DNA of 64,000 bases. Origin: an uncultured Cytophagales bacterium (GTDB lineage Bacteria; Bacteroidota; Bacteroidia; Cytophagales; Thermoflexibacteraceae). The stretch is taken from positions 1 through 64,000 of the forward strand of contig CALHUI010000002.1 in assembly GCA_938039675.1 (NCBI GenBank). Direction: 5' to 3'. This document shows positions 56,369 to 64,000 of the stretch, piece by piece. Both the position numbers and the translations under genes were made by a program. The stretch's first letter is position 1; the number at the start of each line of letters is the position of its first letter. The notes below the pieces were generated by a model. That model made no database searches. It saw only the letters and a list, made by a program, of their open reading frames with translations, and was not told where the DNA came from.

Positions 56369-58231
56369 TTATTTGTCTAAATAGACCATAATAATGGATA
56401 TATCTGCAGGAGAAATACCGCTGATACGCGAAGCCTGTCCTAAGGTTTGGGGGCGAATACGGCTCAATTTTTCACGAGCTTCGTTAGAGAGTGCTTTTAT
56501 TTCCTGATAGTTGAGCGTTGGGTGCAATTTAATATTGTCTAAGTTGCTTAAACGCACAGCAACACGCTCTTCTTTTTCAATGTATGTATCGTATTTAATC
56601 AGGATTTCTGCTTGCTCTACTGCTTCGGGAATATATTTTTTGAGCTCTTCGCCTATTTCTCTGTCTATTTGCGCCAGTTGTTGCAGCGTAATTTCGGGGC
56701 GTTTCACAATTTGTTCTGCCTTAATTTTTTGCGTTAGCAGTGCAGAACCAAGCGCTTGCAATCTACCATTGACTTCTTCCGGAGCTACGCTTTTTTGTTT
56801 CAGGTATTGCAAAACCTTTTCCGTGTCACTTTTTTTGCGCAGCATATTCCGGTAGCGTTGTTCATCGGCAAGCCCCAATTGATAACCTTTTTCGGTAAGT
56901 CGTAAATCGGCGTTGTCCTGTCTAAGCAGGATGCGGTACTCTGCTCGGGAGGTAAACATGCGATAAGGTTCTTCTGTGCCTTTGTTTACTAAATCATCTA
57001 TCAGCACTCCGATGTATGCTTCCGAGCGTTGTAATATGAAAGGTTCTTTTTCAAAAACTTTATTGTAGGCATTGATACCGGCAATCAGCCCTTGACAGGC
57101 TGCTTCTTCGTAGCCTGTTGTTCCGTTAATTTGTCCAGCAAAATAGAGATTTTCTACCAGTCTTGTTTCCAGCGTTAGTTTAAGCTGTGTTGGCGGGAAG
57201 TAGTCATATTCGATGGCATAGCCGGGTCGGAACATTTTTGCATTTTCAAAGCCGGGTATCATCCGCAGGGCTTTGTATTGAATGTCTTCGGGTAAGGACG
57301 TAGAAAAGCCATTTACATATACCTCTACTGTTTCCCAGCCTTCAGGTTCTACAAATATCTGATGGCGGTCGCGCTCAGCAAAGCGATTGACTTTATCTTC
57401 AATAGAGGGGCAATAGCGCGGCCCGATGGACTGTATAGTGCCATTGAACATTGGCGAGCGGTCAAAACCAGAGGCCAGTGTGCTGTGTACTTGTGGATTG
57501 GTATAGGTAATATAGCAACTTCTTTGGTTGAGAAGGGGCGGTGTATCTGTATAAGAGAATTTACCTGCCGGTTCATCGCCTTTTTGCTCTTCCATAGCCG
57601 CATAGTTGAGGGTGCGCCCATCTACGCGCGGGGGTGTGCCAGTTTTCATTCTTCCTGCTTCAAAACCAAGACTTACCAACTGCTCGGTAATGCCAAATGC
57701 TGCTTTTTCACCGGTTCTTCCTCCACCGAACTGTTTTTCACCGATATGGATAAGCCCGTTGAGGAAGGTACCATTTGTCAGAATTACTGCTTTTGCCTCA
57801 AAGGTGACACCAATACTTGTTTTAATTCCTTTAACTCTCCCCTGTTCTACTACCAGTCCTGTAACCATTTCTTGCCAGAAATCCACATTGGGGTTTTTTT
57901 CTAATGCCAGCCGCCAAGCTTCTGCAAACCTCATGCGGTCGCTTTGCGCACGTGGACTCCACATGGCAGGCCCTTTGGAGCGATTAAGCATCCGAAATTG
58001 AATCATGGTTTTGTCGGTAATAATTCCCGACATACCACCCAGTGCATCAATTTCGCGCACGATTTGTCCTTTGGCAACTCCCCCTATGGCAGGGTTACAA
58101 CTCATTTGGGCAATCGTTTGCATATTCATGGTTGCAAGCAATACTTTTGCGCCCATGGTAGCTGCTGCATAAGCTGCCTCACAACCGGCATGGCCTGCTC
58201 CTACTACTATGATGTCATATTTTGGATACAT
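56369..58231 (-). CDS. mnmG: tRNA uridine-5-carboxymethylaminomethyl(34) synthesis enzyme MnmG (GidA)
   Basis: 620 residues. With MnmE it modifies the wobble uridine of several tRNAs, using FAD and folate. Seen are the FAD-binding [19 protein letters not shown] at the N-terminus, [43 protein letters not shown], the [24 protein letters not shown] motif, and the C-terminal helical tail with [23 protein letters not shown]. Full length. The gene family is often near the chromosome origin, and a parS site lies in the spacer upstream. Confidence 0.97.
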   Translation of the reverse strand: MYPKYDIIVVGAGHAGCEAAYAAATMGAKVLLATMNMQTIAQMSCNPAIGGVAKGQIVREIDALGGMSGIITDKTMIQFRMLNRSKGPAMWSPRAQSDRMRFAEAWRLALEKNPNVDFWQEMVTGLVVEQGRVKGIKTSIGVTFEAKAVILTNGTFLNGLIHIGEKQFGGGRTGEKAAFGITEQLVSLGFEAGRMKTGTPPRVDGRTLNYAAMEEQKGDEPAGKFSYTDTPPLLNQRSCYITYTNPQVHSTLASGFDRSPMFNGTIQSIGPRYCPSIEDKVNRFAERDRHQIFVEPEGWETVEVYVNGFSTSLPEDIQYKALRMIPGFENAKMFRPGYAIEYDYFPPTQLKLTLETRLVENLYFAGQINGTTGYEEAACQGLIAGINAYNKVFEKEPFILQRSEAYIGVLIDDLVNKGTEEPYRMFTSRAEYRILLRQDNADLRLTEKGYQLGLADEQRYRNMLRKKSDTEKVLQYLKQKSVAPEEVNGRLQALGSALLTQKIKAEQIVKRPEITLQQLAQIDREIGEELKKYIPEAVEQAEILIKYDTYIEKEERVAVRLSNLDNIKLHPTLNYQEIKALSNEAREKLSRIRPQTLGQASRISGISPADISIIMVYLDK

Positions 58232-58253
58232 CGCTGATTCTGTTTTGATTACA

Positions 58254-58261
58254 CAAAATTA
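58254..58261 (-). promoter_or_regulatory. Possible -7 box of mnmG
   Basis: Minus-strand TAATTTTG matches TAnnTTTG and lies 22 bases before the mnmG ATG. No TTG sits at 19 bases; the nearest is 30 away. Confidence 0.35.
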
Positions 58262-58512
58262 GTATATAATCTGATAAGTAGGCAGTTGCAGCAAACAGTA
58301 ATTACAAGCAACCAATTTGAAAAGTTTTATATCCTCACTCTACCGAAGCACTGTTTTAAGAGGAAATCGTATTATGCAACCACATGGATTTTATCGGGGT
58401 CGGTATGAGTCAATACTGCTTGGGATTTTTATGAATAAATCCGAATAAACTCACGGCGTTATCCGCATTCAAAAAAAAGAATCTAATAAATTTACCTGCT
58501 TACTTAAACAAT

Positions 58513-58544
58513 CAAGGTAATGTTCCACGTGAAACATTACCTTG
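58513..58544. repeat. 32-bp near-perfect palindrome around parS
   Basis: From CAAGGTAATG on the left (58513) to CATTACCTTG on the right (58544) the two halves are mirror images except one pair of positions (C58525 against A58532). The central 16 bp are the parS sequence. This mirror symmetry extends 8 bp beyond parS on each side. As RNA it would also form a hairpin. Confidence 0.85.
58521..58536. promoter_or_regulatory. parS centromere site (ParB binding)
   Basis: TGTTCCACGTGAAACA fits the parS consensus TGTTNCACGTGAAACA at every position. ParB loads here to organise and segregate newly copied origins; known parS sites cluster near oriC. parA, parB and dnaA are not in this window. Confidence 0.85.
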
Positions 58545-58599
58545 AGTTATCTTTTATATGGATTGATTCAGTTTTGCGCTAAAGCAATAAGATACGTCG

Positions 58600-58615
58600 T
58601 TTTCCACGTGGAATA
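58600..58615. promoter_or_regulatory. Degenerate second parS-like site
   Basis: TTTTCCACGTGGAATA keeps the CACGTG core but differs from the parS consensus at three positions; its inner TTCCACGTGGAA is a perfect palindrome. It ends at the ybeY stop codon, 63 bases from the first site. It may be a weak ParB site or a site for another factor. Confidence 0.35.
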
Positions 58616-59104
58616 TTAGTTTTCTTGATTTATGGCTGTAGCGGCTTTGGCTTCTATAGTAGTTTTTAGCATATTATCTAAAATTTGAAGACAGTTATCT
58701 TCTTCTTTACGCATAATTTTTTGGTCGCTGGCATTTTTATCTTTAAATCCGCATAAGTGAAGCACGCCATGTATCATTACGCGTGCTAATTCATTCAGCA
58801 TTTCTTTGTTGTATTTCTGCGCATTTTCAGTAACGCGCTCTATGCTAATGAAGATATCGCCTGAAATTTCGTTAGAACCCGGCTCCGAATTATCAAAAGT
58901 AATAATGTCAGTTAGAGTGTCGTGGTTTAGGTACTGCATGTTGATACTATGCAGGTAATGGTCGGAACAGAAAATGTAGTTTAGTTCGCTAATTTTTTTG
59001 TTATATACATTTTCAACTATATAAGCCACCCATTCTTTGTAAACCTTTTTGGATGGCAGTTTGAAAATGATGTTTTCTGTGAAGAAATGCACTTTTTTAC
59101 TCAT
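58616..59104 (-). CDS. ybeY: Endoribonuclease YbeY (rRNA maturation)
   Basis: 162 residues. YbeY is a zinc RNase involved in 16S rRNA 3' processing and ribosome quality control. Family marks are SELNYIFCSDHYLHSINMQYLNHDTLTDIITFD and the metal site HGVLHLCGFKDKNASD. The usual third ligand His in HxxxHxxGxDH is replaced here: GFKD. This appears to be a variant seen in the Bacteroidota branch, so I still call it YbeY. It is the last gene of the operon DUF4175 - RsbW-like - ybeY, 45 bases after its neighbour. Confidence 0.9.
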   Translation of the reverse strand: MSKKVHFFTENIIFKLPSKKVYKEWVAYIVENVYNKKISELNYIFCSDHYLHSINMQYLNHDTLTDIITFDNSEPGSNEISGDIFISIERVTENAQKYNKEMLNELARVMIHGVLHLCGFKDKNASDQKIMRKEEDNCLQILDNMLKTTIEAKAATAINQEN

Positions 59105-59149
59105 GTCGTTGAGAATTTTGGGTTTTGATAATAAAAGTAGTAGGTAGTT

Positions 59150-59554
59150 TTAGGTTAAATAAAATGTCAGGTTTACTTGGCTGCCTTGCGATAGAAATTC
59201 AACTTCATCGGCAAGGTGTTTAATGATAAATATTCCTCGCCCTCCGGGTTGCAGTAGGTTCTCCGGTGCAGTAGGGTCTGGCAGGTTGTTATAGTTAAAA
59301 CCTTTTCCTTCGTCTTTAATAGAAAAAGATATTTTTTTGTCGTCTATGTGCATGGATAAATCAACCAGCTTCTTATGGTCTGAGCGGTTGCCGTGGATGA
59401 TAGCGTTATTAACCGATTCTGTTACGGCAATCATGATGTTGCCATAGATGTCATCATTAATATGCAGTTGTTCTTTCAGCTCTTCTATAAACTGTTCTAC
59501 CACTCTGACATTTTCAGGTATAGAAGGTATGCGTAGCTGTTGTACTGCGTTCAT
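59150..59554 (-). CDS. RsbW/SpoIIAB-like serine kinase (anti-sigma ATPase fold)
   Basis: 134 residues, a bare HATPase_c domain. N-box ESVNNAIIHGN, G1 IKDEGKGFNY and G2 GGRGIFIIKHLAD are present, as in the GHKL-type anti-sigma kinases. It starts MNAVQQLRIPSIPENVRVVEQFIEEL, typical for this family. No partner anti-anti-sigma (STAS), PP2C phosphatase or sigma gene is in view. It is placed between the DUF4175 protein and ybeY and probably cotranscribed with both. Confidence 0.87.
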   Translation of the reverse strand: MNAVQQLRIPSIPENVRVVEQFIEELKEQLHINDDIYGNIMIAVTESVNNAIIHGNRSDHKKLVDLSMHIDDKKISFSIKDEGKGFNYNNLPDPTAPENLLQPGGRGIFIIKHLADEVEFLSQGSQVNLTFYLT

Positions 59555-59583
59555 AGTTATTTTTCGATTAAGCGAAGAAATTG

Positions 59584-62500
59584 TTAATTATTGACTGGCG
59601 CTGATTCATTTATTTTTTTGAAATACTCATTGACCTCTTGCTTATAATAAGGATTCAATGAGGGCGGAACTGTTTTAAGTAGTTCTATTTGTTTGGCTTT
59701 GTCTTTTAGATACTCGTTGTAAAATCCGGGAGAGGTTTTGTTTTTCTCTTTCGCGCGTTCTGCTTCGCGCTGCTCATCTTGATCCCGCTCGCGCAGAGCT
59801 TTTTCCGATTCAAGCAGTCGAGTCATAATTTCTTTCTGACGCTTGATTAAATCTTGCGTAAGCCTACGGTTTACCAAGTCTTCTTCTGTTTTTTCCATTT
59901 CTTCCAATAATTTGGCAATATCTCCCCCGCTACCGTCCTTCCCGTTTTCTTTCTGTCCCTTTTTGTCTGCGGGTTTTCCTTCCGTAGCCTTGCGCAAAGC
60001 TCTGCGGATAAGCTCCTGCTGTGCTGCAAGTTTAGCCAATTGTTCGGACATCTCTTTGCCCGATTTCCCACTTTTCATCAGTTCTTGTATCTGCTGGTTG
60101 AGCGATTGTTGCATTTCGCTCATATTTTGTTGCTGGCGGTCTTTTCGCTTTTTATTCACTAATTGCATACCGCCCATTTGCTGACCCATTTGCTGCTGCA
60201 TTTGATGCAATACATCGTCAAGCATAAGGGCCAAATTGTTAATGCTTCGCATGGCAAATTGTTGCTTGCCTGCTGCTATGTTATTATGGCGTTTTTTTAT
60301 TTCTTCCAAGCTTTGGTTGATGTAGTCATTCATTTCGCTTACTTCGCGTGTAACGAACGACTTAATCTGAAATACGCGCTTAGAAAGTGCTATCAGGCTG
60401 TCTTCTACGATTTTTGCGTTGTCTTTAATTTTCAACTGCTGCTGCCCTAACTCTACAAATCGGGGATCTTCCTGTCTGACACTTTTAAATTGTGTCATCA
60501 GGCTTTCTTGGTCAAAGGATAGTTTTATAAGGTTCTCTAATATTTGGCGTAAAGCGTTGTAGTCTTCTACCTGTTGTTTGGCTTCGGCAGCCTGCTGCAT
60601 TTGCTGCATCTTTTGGCTCATTTGCTGCATTTTTTGCGCTGCATTGCGCTGCAATTCGGATGCTTTTTGATTTTGTTTTTGTTCTAACTGTTGGATACTT
60701 TCTTTTTGTTTTTGTTCAACTTGTTTTTGTTCATTTTTTAAGTCCTCCATTTGATTTTGTTGCTCCTGCTTTTGGAGTTCTTTTGCCAAATCTTCTATTT
60801 GTTTGAGGTCTTTTTGTTGTTGTTCAAATTTTTGTTTGAGTTCTTCCTGTTTCTCTTTTAATTCTTGTTGTGAAAGGCTGTTTTCCTTTGTTTGTTCGGC
60901 TAATTCTTTTTGTTCTTTGCTGAGTTGTTGCAGGTTGTTAATGGCTTCTTTGGTTTTTTGTTCCATTTGCAGTTTCTTGAATATTTCGAGTGCGCGATCT
61001 AATTCGCGAGCTATGTTTTTCTCGCGTTTTTCGATTTCTTCAAGAATGTTCTGCAAATTATTTGGGTTTTGGAGTTCTTGTTGTAAAAGTTTATTGAGCT
61101 CGTCATACAGCTTTTTACTTTCTTCATCCAACAACTCTTCCATCAGTTGATTGAGTTGCTCGGCTTTCTCAGTAATTTCGTGGTCTCTTTCGCCAAAGCG
61201 CTCTTGTTTGCGATTCAGAATTGCATTTTCTTTTTGTAATTGCTGAATTTCTTTGGTCAGTTCCTCGCGGCGCTTAATCAGTTCTTCCAGTGCTTGCTTG
61301 TCTTGCCAGTTGAGTTTCTTTTTGCCTTTCAGTCTGTCTTGTAATTCATTCAGGCTTTTTTTGAGCTCTTCGGCTTTTTTGAGTGCTTTTTCTATTTGAT
61401 TTTTGGCTGAGGAAGCCGATTTTTCAAGTTCTTTTGCAAATTCTTGTTTATCCGGAATGCTAAATTCTTGTACGGTTGTTTTACTGCTTTTAGCACCGTT
61501 TACGCCGTCATTGTCCCATACCTGCACAAAGTACTCGAGCTTGTCTCCTTGCGAAAGCCCGAAATTCTCAATGTTGAATTCTTGATAATATCCTTGGCTA
61601 ATCAGATTCGGATTAAAATTGATTTTTATGCTATTGTATTGATTATCAGTGTTTTTGCCTTTTTTCAACACTCTATATTTTAATTCCAGTCGGCTGATAC
61701 CGTAATCGTCGGATATGTTGCCAGCAACTATTACAAAGTTGTAGAGGGCGGTGTCTTTTAGTTGATTGAGATTAATGGTCGGATATTCATCGGGTATAAC
61801 ATTTAAGGAGTATTCAATCACATCTTTATTTTGGCTGTACCTATTTTTTAATTGTATAGTATATGGGGCAGATTGAATGGCTTTTTTAGTGAATTCAAAA
61901 GTGTTGTTACCGTTTTTGTTAGCCGGTATTAAACTGTCCGACTGAAATTTGACAAAGAGTTGTTCTGTTTGTTGGGTGTTAAAAATCCACTTGATGATTG
62001 TTCCTTGCGGTACTATCAGGTTGCCTGTATTGGTGAGTTTTTCATCTGGTTTTCCCAAATATGCAGGATAGTCGAGAAACGCAGTAAAATTACTCATGTT
62101 AGGGCGCTCTTGTAACTTTAATAAATAGTCCTTAGAGCTGAATCCGGAAGCCTCTATAGAAAAGGGTATGTCTTTTTGTACATTTTTAAAGGTGAATGTA
62201 AACTTATTAGCTGTGGCTTTATCCATTTTAATTCTTCTGTCTCCATAGAGTACATAGGCCTCCGATGGAATGGCCGTACCAGTCAATTCTATCTCGAGCC
62301 GAAAGTCTTCATTTTTAAATACAAACAGCTGATTTTCAGGTACTTGAAAAGTAAAAGGTGCTTTTGGGACAAAAGTTTTGGAGTAGTAAATCAGGCGCGG
62401 AGTTGTTTCTGTAAAAAGTTGCGGAATAGTTGCGGCAAGTAAAAGCAAAACTAAAACGGGAGGCAACACATATCGCAAGTAGCGTTTGTTTTGTGTGTAG

Positions 62501-62955
62501 TCTATGGCAGTCCGAAAGTCTATGAGAGATATGGCTTGTGCTTTTTGTTCGATGCTTGCCGCAATTAAGTCGGTTTGTGAGGTGCTGAGTTGCCCTAATT
62601 GCAGAATATTGAGCAGCCGGTCGCTTACTTCGGGAAAATATTTGCCTATTTGAACGGCAGCTTCTTCATTGGTTAGCGGACGATTGAGATTGAATAATTT
62701 CAGTATCGGAATCAATATCCATTGGTAGGTGGCAAAGCCAGCAAAAGAGAGAAAGGAAAAAAATAAGGTAGCACGCACCCACGAATTGAAGTTGCCAACG
62801 TATTCAATGCTGTTTACCAACACAAACAACGCAGCCAAAGCACCGGTTGTCAGCATGAGACCTTTCAGAAGCATGTTTTTATAGTACTTCTGTTTATACG
62901 CCTTTAATTGCTGCTGAATTTGGTCATATTTATTGGCAGATATCATATCCCTCAT
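59584..62955 (-). CDS. Giant membrane-anchored coiled-coil protein (DUF4175-like)
   Basis: 1123 residues from the ATG at 62955 (a second ATG three codons in is equally possible). Three hydrophobic helices lie near 32-50, 62-85 and 158-178. A beta-rich exported part follows (about 190-505), with NFTAFLDYPAYLGKPDEKL and YFVQVWDNDGVNGAKSS. The remainder (about 510-1090) is almost unbroken coiled coil, extremely rich in Gln, Lys and Glu (LQQLSKEQKELAEQTKEN). This matches the poorly understood DUF4175-type proteins of Bacteroidota. Codon use is AT-rich relative to neighbours, partly from the Lys/Gln content. It begins the operon with the RsbW-like kinase and ybeY. Confidence 0.8.
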   Translation of the reverse strand: MRDMISANKYDQIQQQLKAYKQKYYKNMLLKGLMLTTGALAALFVLVNSIEYVGNFNSWVRATLFFSFLSFAGFATYQWILIPILKLFNLNRPLTNEEAAVQIGKYFPEVSDRLLNILQLGQLSTSQTDLIAASIEQKAQAISLIDFRTAIDYTQNKRYLRYVLPPVLVLLLLAATIPQLFTETTPRLIYYSKTFVPKAPFTFQVPENQLFVFKNEDFRLEIELTGTAIPSEAYVLYGDRRIKMDKATANKFTFTFKNVQKDIPFSIEASGFSSKDYLLKLQERPNMSNFTAFLDYPAYLGKPDEKLTNTGNLIVPQGTIIKWIFNTQQTEQLFVKFQSDSLIPANKNGNNTFEFTKKAIQSAPYTIQLKNRYSQNKDVIEYSLNVIPDEYPTINLNQLKDTALYNFVIVAGNISDDYGISRLELKYRVLKKGKNTDNQYNSIKINFNPNLISQGYYQEFNIENFGLSQGDKLEYFVQVWDNDGVNGAKSSKTTVQEFSIPDKQEFAKELEKSASSAKNQIEKALKKAEELKKSLNELQDRLKGKKKLNWQDKQALEELIKRREELTKEIQQLQKENAILNRKQERFGERDHEITEKAEQLNQLMEELLDEESKKLYDELNKLLQQELQNPNNLQNILEEIEKREKNIARELDRALEIFKKLQMEQKTKEAINNLQQLSKEQKELAEQTKENSLSQQELKEKQEELKQKFEQQQKDLKQIEDLAKELQKQEQQNQMEDLKNEQKQVEQKQKESIQQLEQKQNQKASELQRNAAQKMQQMSQKMQQMQQAAEAKQQVEDYNALRQILENLIKLSFDQESLMTQFKSVRQEDPRFVELGQQQLKIKDNAKIVEDSLIALSKRVFQIKSFVTREVSEMNDYINQSLEEIKKRHNNIAAGKQQFAMRSINNLALMLDDVLHQMQQQMGQQMGGMQLVNKKRKDRQQQNMSEMQQSLNQQIQELMKSGKSGKEMSEQLAKLAAQQELIRRALRKATEGKPADKKGQKENGKDGSGGDIAKLLEEMEKTEEDLVNRRLTQDLIKRQKEIMTRLLESEKALRERDQDEQREAERAKEKNKTSPGFYNEYLKDKAKQIELLKTVPPSLNPYYKQEVNEYFKKINESAPVNN

Positions 62956-63095
62956 ACGAAATTTGAAAAATTAAAGTTGCTCTGACATGCTGAAATTTAT
63001 TGATAAATTTATAAAATGCACATATTTCCTCAATTTAAGGAGTGAAATTAAATCCTATTTGACTGAAAAAGCAATTACTTGCCAAATTAGTTCTG

Positions 63096-63103
63096 TAGTT
63101 TTG
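63096..63103 (+). promoter_or_regulatory. Possible -7 box of the SDR gene
   Basis: TAGTTTTG matches TAnnTTTG and ends 15 bases before the ATG at 63119. A TTG lies 14 bases upstream, shorter than the usual 19. Confidence 0.3.
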
Positions 63104-63118
63104 CTTTTTTAACAAATC

Positions 63119-63928
63119 ATGAAAGGAAAAGTTGTTGTTATTACTGGCGGTTCTTCCGGCATTGGAAAAGCACTGGCTGAAGTTTTTGGACGCAAAGGCT
63201 CTCATGTTGTCATTACTGGAAGAGATGTAAATGCACTACAAGAAACAGAGCACTATCTTAAAAATCAAGGCATTAGCATAGTTGCTGTTCAGGCCGACGT
63301 TACGCTGCCGGCCGATAATGAGCGCATGGCAAAAGTTGCGATTGAAAAGTTTGGTAAGATAGACATATTAATTAACAACGCCGGTATTTCCATGCGGGCA
63401 CTTTTTGAGGAGGTAGATTTGAACGTTGTTAAAAAGGTGATGGATATTAATTTTTACGGTGCTCTTTATGCCACTCAGGCTTGTCTTCCTTCCATTATTG
63501 CCAATAAAGGTTCTGTAGTAGGTATTTCTTCAATTGCAGGCTATCGCGGGTTGCCCGGCCGCACGGGATATTCTGCTTCCAAGTTTGCCTTACAGGGCTT
63601 TTTGGAGGTTCTGCGTACGGAGATGATACCTAAGGGTGTGCATGTGCTGACGGCTTGTCCCGGTTTTACGACCTCTAATATTCGTATGCGCTCCTTAACA
63701 AAAGACGGCAGCCCGCAGGGAGAGTCTCCGCGCGATGAGTCCAAAATGATGAGTGCAGAGGAATGTGCGGAGCGTATTTACAACGCTGTTGTTAAGCGCA
63801 AAAAAATACTGATACTCACGCTGGTGGGCAAGCTAACGGTATTTATGAACAAATGGTTTCCCGGATGGATGGACACGATTGTGATGAAGTACATGGCTCA
63901 GGAAGCCAATGCTCCGCTCAAAGGTTGA
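63119..63928 (+). CDS. Short-chain dehydrogenase/reductase
   Basis: 269 residues. Nucleotide-binding TGGSSGIGKALAEVFG at the N-terminus, NNAGIS, the catalytic Ser in SSIAGYRG, and YSASK (Tyr-x-x-x-Lys) make this a classical SDR. The C-terminal extension (about 235-269: LVGKLTVFMNKWFPGWMDTIVMKYMA) is hydrophobic and may touch membrane, as in 3-ketosphinganine or other lipid-acting SDRs; that is inference. The stop codon lies at 63926-63928. The last 72 bases of the window hold no visible gene, but a TAnnTTTG match (TAGCTTTG, 63967-63974) may begin another unit. Confidence 0.9.
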   Translation: MKGKVVVITGGSSGIGKALAEVFGRKGSHVVITGRDVNALQETEHYLKNQGISIVAVQADVTLPADNERMAKVAIEKFGKIDILINNAGISMRALFEEVDLNVVKKVMDINFYGALYATQACLPSIIANKGSVVGISSIAGYRGLPGRTGYSASKFALQGFLEVLRTEMIPKGVHVLTACPGFTTSNIRMRSLTKDGSPQGESPRDESKMMSAEECAERIYNAVVKRKKILILTLVGKLTVFMNKWFPGWMDTIVMKYMAQEANAPLKG

Positions 63929-64000
63929 TTTAACAAAACATTCATATCTCTTACCGAAAAGAAATATAGCTTTGGGGCAAGTTTTTCAGTTGGTGTCGGC

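Larger units (their letters stand above)
58232..58615. other. Gene-free gap between mnmG and ybeY carrying the parS site
   Basis: About 380 bases without a gene. It holds a -7 box for mnmG, the parS palindrome, a weaker CACGTG palindrome next to the ybeY stop codon, and one TTATCCGCA at 58459-58467 (one mismatch from a DnaA box). No cluster of DnaA boxes is visible. Confidence 0.55.

Noticed and set aside
58459-58467. TTATCCGCA as a DnaA box and the spacer as oriC
   Set aside because: Only one near match with one mismatch, no cluster of boxes and no clear unwinding element. The parS site suggests proximity to the origin, not the origin itself.
59840-61430. Gln/Lys-rich low-complexity DNA as a repeat array or mobile element
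   Set aside because: It is continuous coding sequence of a coiled coil in a 1123-codon frame, with no terminal repeats.
63967-63974. TAGCTTTG near the right edge as a confirmed promoter
   Set aside because: It fits TAnnTTTG but has no -33 element and no gene is visible before the window ends.

Overview
The window looks like a stretch of chromosome from a member of the Bacteroidota, most likely order Cytophagales (inference). Pointers are a type IX secretion (T9SS) trio with a type B sorting domain, Bacteroidota-type proteins (DUF4175 protein, BatA-like protein, PorV/PorQ-like barrel, TlpA-like lipoprotein), almost no Shine-Dalgarno sequences, and the Bacteroidota promoter signature TTG-N19-TAnnTTTG upstream of several genes. 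Nearly all of it is core genome. I found no rRNA, tRNA, CRISPR array or intact mobile element.

Layout. 1-301 holds the first 100 codons of an AT-rich HARE-HTH gene that runs off the edge. 0.4-11 kb is mostly minus strand: LolD-like ATPase, SPOR-like exported protein, fumarase, a beta-CASP hydrolase / LptF-G permease / EamA operon, a long PurF-type amidotransferase, an exported RidA and an M16 peptidase homologue. 11-20 kb is plus strand: D-2-hydroxyacid dehydrogenase with an M50-CBS protease, then the T9SS trio (giant repeat adhesin, PorP/SprF, PorE-like OmpA protein). 20-26.5 kb is minus strand: isochorismate synthase, an Ldh-family dehydrogenase, rpsF-rpsR-rplI, accA and rho. 26.7-37.5 kb holds an MsbA-like exporter, a MORN-repeat membrane pair, a 700-base gap with a transposase relic, cdaA, an exported GH65 enzyme, corA and prfB with its programmed frameshift. 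37.7-47.8 kb holds gcvH, two envelope genes, cmk, a toxin-antitoxin relic, a histidine kinase with a BatA-like protein, galE and a TlpA-like lipoprotein. 47.9-64 kb holds mfd, a DAO oxidoreductase and TPR operon, a lipoprotein and mnmG operon, a parS site, ybeY with an RsbW-like kinase and a 1123-residue DUF4175 protein, and an SDR.

How it fits together. The T9SS trio probably exports and anchors a long cell-surface protein. Envelope themes recur: LptF/G, LolD, MsbA, BatA, barrels, SPOR and DUF4175. The parS site beside mnmG suggests that the chromosome origin is not far away. The least explained items are the parS site set in a 32-bp palindrome, the MORN/multi-TM pair, the DUF4175-RsbW-YbeY operon, promoters almost touching start codons, and terminators abutting start codons. 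I see no convincing new defence or mobile system; the only hints are the truncated HARE-HTH gene and two relics.
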